From positions 1 to 5,357 of the forward strand of contig NZ_CALJRY010000192.1 in NCBI RefSeq assembly GCF_937976295.1: DNA of 5,357 bases. The letters run 5' to 3'. This document shows, in pieces, positions 1-5,357 of this stretch. This DNA is from an uncultured Rothia sp. (lineage in GTDB: Bacteria > Actinomycetota > Actinomycetes > Actinomycetales > Micrococcaceae). Positions within the stretch are counted from its first letter, which is position 1. Each line of letters opens with the position of its first letter. The translations under genes were made by a program, and so were the position numbers. The notes under the pieces were generated by a model. It saw only the letters and a list, made by a program, of their open reading frames with translations. It searched no databases and was not told where the DNA came from.

Positions 1-485
<485 letters not shown>

Positions 486-538
486 AGGGAGAAGAGAGCG
501 TTTCTACTTGGTTATGAGTGTTCAGACACTCAAGGGAG

Positions 539-556
539 GGTCCCTGAAAACCGGAT
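539..556 (+). other. 5' arm of putative long-range pre-23S processing stem
   Basis: The 18 bases ggtccctgaaaaccggat are the reverse complement of 3695-3712, downstream of 23S, except for one central G-G mismatch. In Bacillus-type operons the equivalent motifs flank 23S and pair to loop out the precursor for RNase III-family cleavage. The pairing is read directly from the sequence; the processing role is inferred from that family knowledge. The arm lies about 206 bases before the mature 23S 5' end, so it would be an outer stem rather than the one closing mature 23S. Confidence 0.75.
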
Positions 557-581
557 AACATATTTCAAGCAAGAAGGAAGG

Positions 582-597
582 CTGATCGGAAGATCAG
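582..597 (+). other. Spacer hairpin with GGAA tetraloop
   Basis: A perfect 6-bp stem, ctgatc (582-587) with gatcag (592-597), closes a ggaa loop of the stable GNRA class. No U run follows, so it is not an intrinsic terminator. It is probably a local structural element of the spacer RNA, and I cannot assign it a function. Confidence 0.6.
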
Positions 598-762
598 ACT
601 TTCTGCGAAACACATAACAGAGAATTCAGAGAAGAGATCAGAGATGATAGAAGAGAGTCTGAAATCTGTTGTGGGCAAAAAGCTAAGAAACGAGAAAAGC
701 AAGAGAAACAGCAAGAAAAGAAAAAGCAGAGAACTCAAGCTCATAGAAGAAAGACAAGAGAA

Positions 763-3663
<2,901 letters not shown>

Positions 3664-3721
3664 GGAGAGAGAGTCAGAGAGCGAGAAGTATGGAATCCGG
3701 TTTTGAGGGACCGTCGAGAGA
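3664..3721 (+). other. 23S-5S internal transcribed spacer
   Basis: A spacer of about 58 bases lies between the terminal helix of 23S and the start of 5S. It begins with a purine-rich run (ggagagagagtcagagagcgagaag). It then carries the 3' arm of the long-range stem. There is no tRNA or promoter in it, which agrees with one transcript covering 16S, 23S and 5S. Confidence 0.85.
3695..3712 (+). other. 3' arm of putative long-range pre-23S processing stem
   Basis: The sequence atccggttttgagggacc pairs with 539-556 over 17 of 18 positions, the exception being a G-G mismatch at the centre. Bacillus operons carry a comparable motif (ctagttttgag type) after 23S. It ends about 10 bases before the mature 5S, so cleavage here would also separate 5S from the precursor. 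The role is inferred. Confidence 0.75.
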
Positions 3722-3831
3722 TCCGGTGGTGAAGGCGTGATGGACACACCCGTTGCCCATACCGAACACGGAAGTTAAGCATCACAGCGGCGAAGATAGT
3801 CCGAGAGGGCGAAAGGAGCACGCTGCCGGGC
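3722..3831 (+). rRNA. rrf: 5S ribosomal RNA
   Basis: This is the 5S rRNA of the large subunit. The core cacacccgttgcccatacc, followed by gaacacggaagttaagc, is diagnostic. The ends are set by helix I: tccggtggt at 3722-3730 pairs, with wobbles, with gctgccggg at 3822-3830. The length of about 110 bases is shorter than the ~116 of Bacillus. The deficit lies in the helix IV/V arm, which here reads gatagtccgagagggcgaaa with a GAGA tetraloop closed by gtcc/gggc. Mycoplasma 5S rRNAs show the same shortened arm (family knowledge), which supports an Erysipelotrichia/Mollicutes affiliation. The ends may be off by one to three bases. Confidence 0.95.
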
Positions 3832-3858
3832 AGAGAGAGGGCATCCCCCTCTTTTTTT
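3832..3858 (+). terminator. Intrinsic terminator of the rRNA operon
   Basis: Right after 5S, agaggg (3836-3841) pairs with ccctct (3847-3852) around the loop catcc. Seven Ts follow from 3852 to 3858, the first of which also closes the stem. A-U and G-U pairs can extend the stem into the flanking aga and T run. This is a standard Rho-independent terminator that ends the operon transcript. Confidence 0.85.
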
Positions 3859-3882
3859 GTATGATTTCATATCCAATCCAAT

Positions 3883-3910
3883 AAAAAAAAAGAACTCCAA
3901 AGGAGTTCCT
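3883..3910 (-). terminator. Intrinsic terminator of the dut gene
   Basis: Read on the minus strand, ggaactcctttggagttc forms a stem of seven pairs (gaactcc/ggagttc, plus-strand 3892-3898 and 3902-3908) with a three-base loop. It is followed by nine Ts (plus-strand A run 3883-3891). It starts about 15 bases after the dut stop codon, as expected for a Rho-independent terminator of that gene. On the plus strand the stem has no T run after it, so it acts in one direction only. Confidence 0.85.
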
Positions 3911-3924
3911 CCAGATTACTATAT

Positions 3925-4491
3925 TCATTTCTTGCTGGTTGAACCAAATCCGCCATTTCTTGTTTCTGAAGTGCTGTCATCTTCAGTGATACCATATGTA
4001 AAGAAAATTCCTTGGGCAAATCCTTCACCTTGATTGATTGAAAGAGTTTTATTTTCTTTTGAGTCATTTGTAAGTTTTATAAACATATGCCCTTCATTAT
4101 CTGAATAGAAATAATCACTATCTATAATGCCTACAGTGTTATTAAGCTGAAGTCTATATTTAAATCCTAATCCGGATCTAGGAAAAATAGTAAGAACCCA
4201 GGAAGGATTCATTTTTACTCTTATACCTGTAGGAATAGTAACTGTTTCTCCGGGAGCCAGCACAAAAGAATAGGGAGCATAGAAATCATAGCCGGCTGAT
4301 CCTTTTGTGGCACGCTTAGGAAGTTTAATAGCATCATATATTTCCTTAGATGTTTTGTGCTTCAGGATGTCCTTCAGTTTCTCTATTTTCTCATACTTTT
4401 GAAAGCAAAAGATTTGTAATATCCTCAGTATTGTGCCTCTAGACCTGGTAGACAGATTAAGTCCTGTGAAAAGTTTCTCTATTCTTGACAT
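3925..4491 (-). CDS. dut: dUTP diphosphatase (trimeric dUTPase), N-terminus doubtful
   Basis: This enzyme hydrolyses dUTP to dUMP and pyrophosphate in the cytoplasm, keeping uracil out of DNA and feeding thymidylate synthesis. All five motifs of the homotrimeric family are present in the 188-residue frame. Motif 1 is AGYDFYAP (66-73), motif 2 PRSGLG (104-109), and motif 3 NTVGIIDSDY (118-127) with catalytic Asp124 and the sugar-gating Tyr127. Motif 4 is GEGFAQG (155-161) and motif 5 RNGGFGST (178-185), the C-terminal P-loop-like arm. The longer stretch after Tyr127 (FYSDNEGHM) and the LPKRATKGSAGYDF lead-in are typical of Firmicutes enzymes. Residues from about 30 (FQKYEKIEKLKDIL...) resemble the family's N-terminal segment. 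Residues 1-25 do not, and the ATG at 4491 has no Shine-Dalgarno sequence; the only other in-frame ATG is residue 94. The gene may therefore be 5'-truncated at a chimeric join near 4390-4490. It has no close partner gene and faces the rRNA operon. Confidence 0.9.
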   Translation of the reverse strand: MSRIEKLFTGLNLSTRSRGTILRILQIFCFQKYEKIEKLKDILKHKTSKEIYDAIKLPKRATKGSAGYDFYAPYSFVLAPGETVTIPTGIRVKMNPSWVLTIFPRSGLGFKYRLQLNNTVGIIDSDYFYSDNEGHMFIKLTNDSKENKTLSINQGEGFAQGIFFTYGITEDDSTSETRNGGFGSTSKK

Positions 4492-5201
4492 AACTAGGAG
4501 TAAAGGCTTTGTACATAAAATAAAAGAATATATAGAGATTTAAAATAGAAGATAAAATGTAGATCACCAAATACATGAATATTCACAAATCTTTATTTTG
4601 TTCATTTACTCTGTCATTTTATTTTTTGAGCTTGTAGCATGTGCCAATGGTCAGCTGAAAATCTAACACAGTCTCTTTTACAGAGAACTCATAGGCTGGA
4701 TGACAGACTCAAAACCAGCAAGCTATGAGAGTGCAAAGACCTATAGCTGAAAGGGCTGTTCAAGTTCAAGGAAAAGAGTAACTGGATGAAAACATTAGGT
4801 TGTTTCTAAAAATTAAATCAAAATTTTAGTTAAGAATACTGTGATTATTTCTTGTTGCATAATTTTCTTAAAGGCTCTGAAAGAAACAAAAAAATACATT
4901 TTTTATAGAGACATTTAATGCTAAATTTAGTCCAATTGCTGTTGTTTAACTGTTCAATTCACATCCTATAAAAGTGTCAAATACTTTATAGACAATACTG
5001 AAAATATAATATTTAAGTACATACTTTTTCTTTCAATGCATTTTTCACACTTTAAAATGAAGAATCTAGAAATTGTAATTTGAGTTATCTTGTTACTTTA
5101 TGCCTAGCATAACTCAAGAACTAATGTGTAAAAATTAATAATGTGTATAATCAAGTCTCAATGTTTTAATATTTAACATTCAAATTAGAATAGATAAAAG
5201 T

Positions 5202-5212
5202 AAAAAAAAAAA
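5202..5212 (+). repeat. A11 homopolymer run
   Basis: Eleven consecutive As occur inside the gene-free tract. No hairpin precedes the complementary T run on the minus strand, so it is not a terminator. Confidence 0.8.
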
Positions 5213-5342
5213 TCTTCTCTAATATTTATATTTACTCACTCTTCTCATAGCTCAAGTGTGCACAAACACACATATTTTACTCTATCCAGTTTACCTTACC
5301 TCACAGGTAACATTTCAGTTAAGCATGCTGAGATTAACCTTG

Positions 5343-5357
5343 TTTTTTTTTTTTTTT
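5343..5357 (+). repeat. T15 homopolymer run at the window end
   Basis: The last 15 bases are all T. No stem precedes them. Either the sequence broke off in a low-complexity run, or this is the start of a reverse-oriented poly(A) tail of a retroelement lying beyond the window. The sequence alone cannot separate these. Confidence 0.75.

Larger units (their letters stand above)
486..762 (+). other. 16S-23S internal transcribed spacer, no tRNA
   Basis: This spacer of about 277 bases is transcribed and then removed during rRNA maturation. I found no tRNA: no T-loop consensus (ggttcgaatc type), no acceptor pairing and no encoded CCA. It has three parts. First is a stretch with a gtccctgaaaaccggataac motif, the counterpart of the Firmicutes spacer motif known from Bacillus (ttctttgaaaactagataac). 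Next is a small GNRA hairpin at 582-597. Last is a strongly purine-rich run leading into 23S, with about 83 of 100 bases purine over 681-780. The open reading frame crossing 644-1012 runs into 23S and is not a gene. Confidence 0.9.
4492..5357. other. AT-rich, CpG-free, gene-free tract; probable vertebrate DNA joined to the bacterial contig
   Basis: These 866 bases hold no reading frame of note on either strand and no RNA gene that I recognise. GC is about 27% by hand count, and no CG dinucleotide occurs, where roughly 16 would be expected from base composition. Complete CpG absence, homopolymer A and T runs and lack of coding capacity are typical of vertebrate intergenic DNA and atypical of a gene-dense Firmicute. 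The dut gene next door is also CpG-poor (5 CG in about 590 bases), so part of the bias could be native. I infer host-DNA chimerism with moderate confidence; an unusual AT-rich bacterial intergenic region is the alternative. I did not recognise a specific repeat family. Confidence 0.6.

Noticed and set aside
486..762. Ile/Ala tRNA genes in the spacer
   Set aside because: No tRNA cloverleaf, anticodon arm or T-loop consensus could be found; the spacer is too purine-rich to fold as one.
3867..4067. 66-residue minus-strand frame overlapping the dut 3' end
   Set aside because: It is out of frame with dut, overlaps the five-motif dUTPase, and runs through the dut terminator.
3925..4491. dUTPase of an endogenous retrovirus, given vertebrate-like flanking DNA
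   Set aside because: The LPKRATKGSAGYDF lead-in and the long motif 3 insertion fit Firmicutes enzymes, not retroviral or animal ones. The gene also has a bacterial intrinsic terminator.
4485..4513. ttgaca on the plus strand as a promoter -35 box
   Set aside because: The hexamer 17 bases downstream (tttgta) is a poor -10 box, nothing is encoded downstream, and the site overlaps the dut start on the other strand.
4500..5357. CRISPR array, new small-RNA or mobile system in the tail
   Set aside because: No regularly spaced direct repeats, no paired inverted ends, no transposase or other coding frame, and no promoter/terminator pair could be seen.

Overview
The window is one end of a bacterial ribosomal RNA operon followed by one convergent protein gene and a long AT-rich tail without genes. 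On the plus strand come the 3' third of a 16S rRNA gene (cut by the window start), a spacer with no tRNA, a complete 23S rRNA gene (about 2.9 kb), a short spacer, a 5S rRNA gene and an intrinsic terminator. On the minus strand, facing the operon, is a trimeric-type dUTP diphosphatase gene (dut) with its own terminator. The two terminators lie about 25 bases apart, so the operon and the gene are insulated from each other.

The organism looks like a low-GC Firmicute (Bacillota), most likely Erysipelotrichia (Erysipelotrichaceae, for example relatives of Allobaculum, Dubosiella or Faecalibaculum). This rests on remembered 16S V8/V9 sequence style, on a 5S rRNA with a shortened helix IV/V arm as in Mollicutes, and on a dUTPase of the Firmicutes kind. 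TGG encodes Trp and TGA is used as the dut stop, so the Mycoplasma code (TGA = Trp) is not in use. The genus assignment is from memory and was not checked by search.

From about 4400-4500 to the window end the DNA changes character. GC is about 27% by hand count, there is not one CpG after position 4314, no ORF of note exists, and there are an 11-base A run and a terminal 15-base T run. The N-terminal ~30 codons of the dut reading frame do not look like the family and have no ribosome binding site. The simplest reading is a chimeric join, with vertebrate (host-animal) DNA fused to the bacterial contig near the 5' end of dut. A native AT-rich intergenic region is the alternative.

No convincing undescribed system is visible. 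The items most worth checking are the suspected join, the broken-looking dut start, and an 18-base long-range complementarity between the two rRNA spacers, which fits a pre-23S processing stem.
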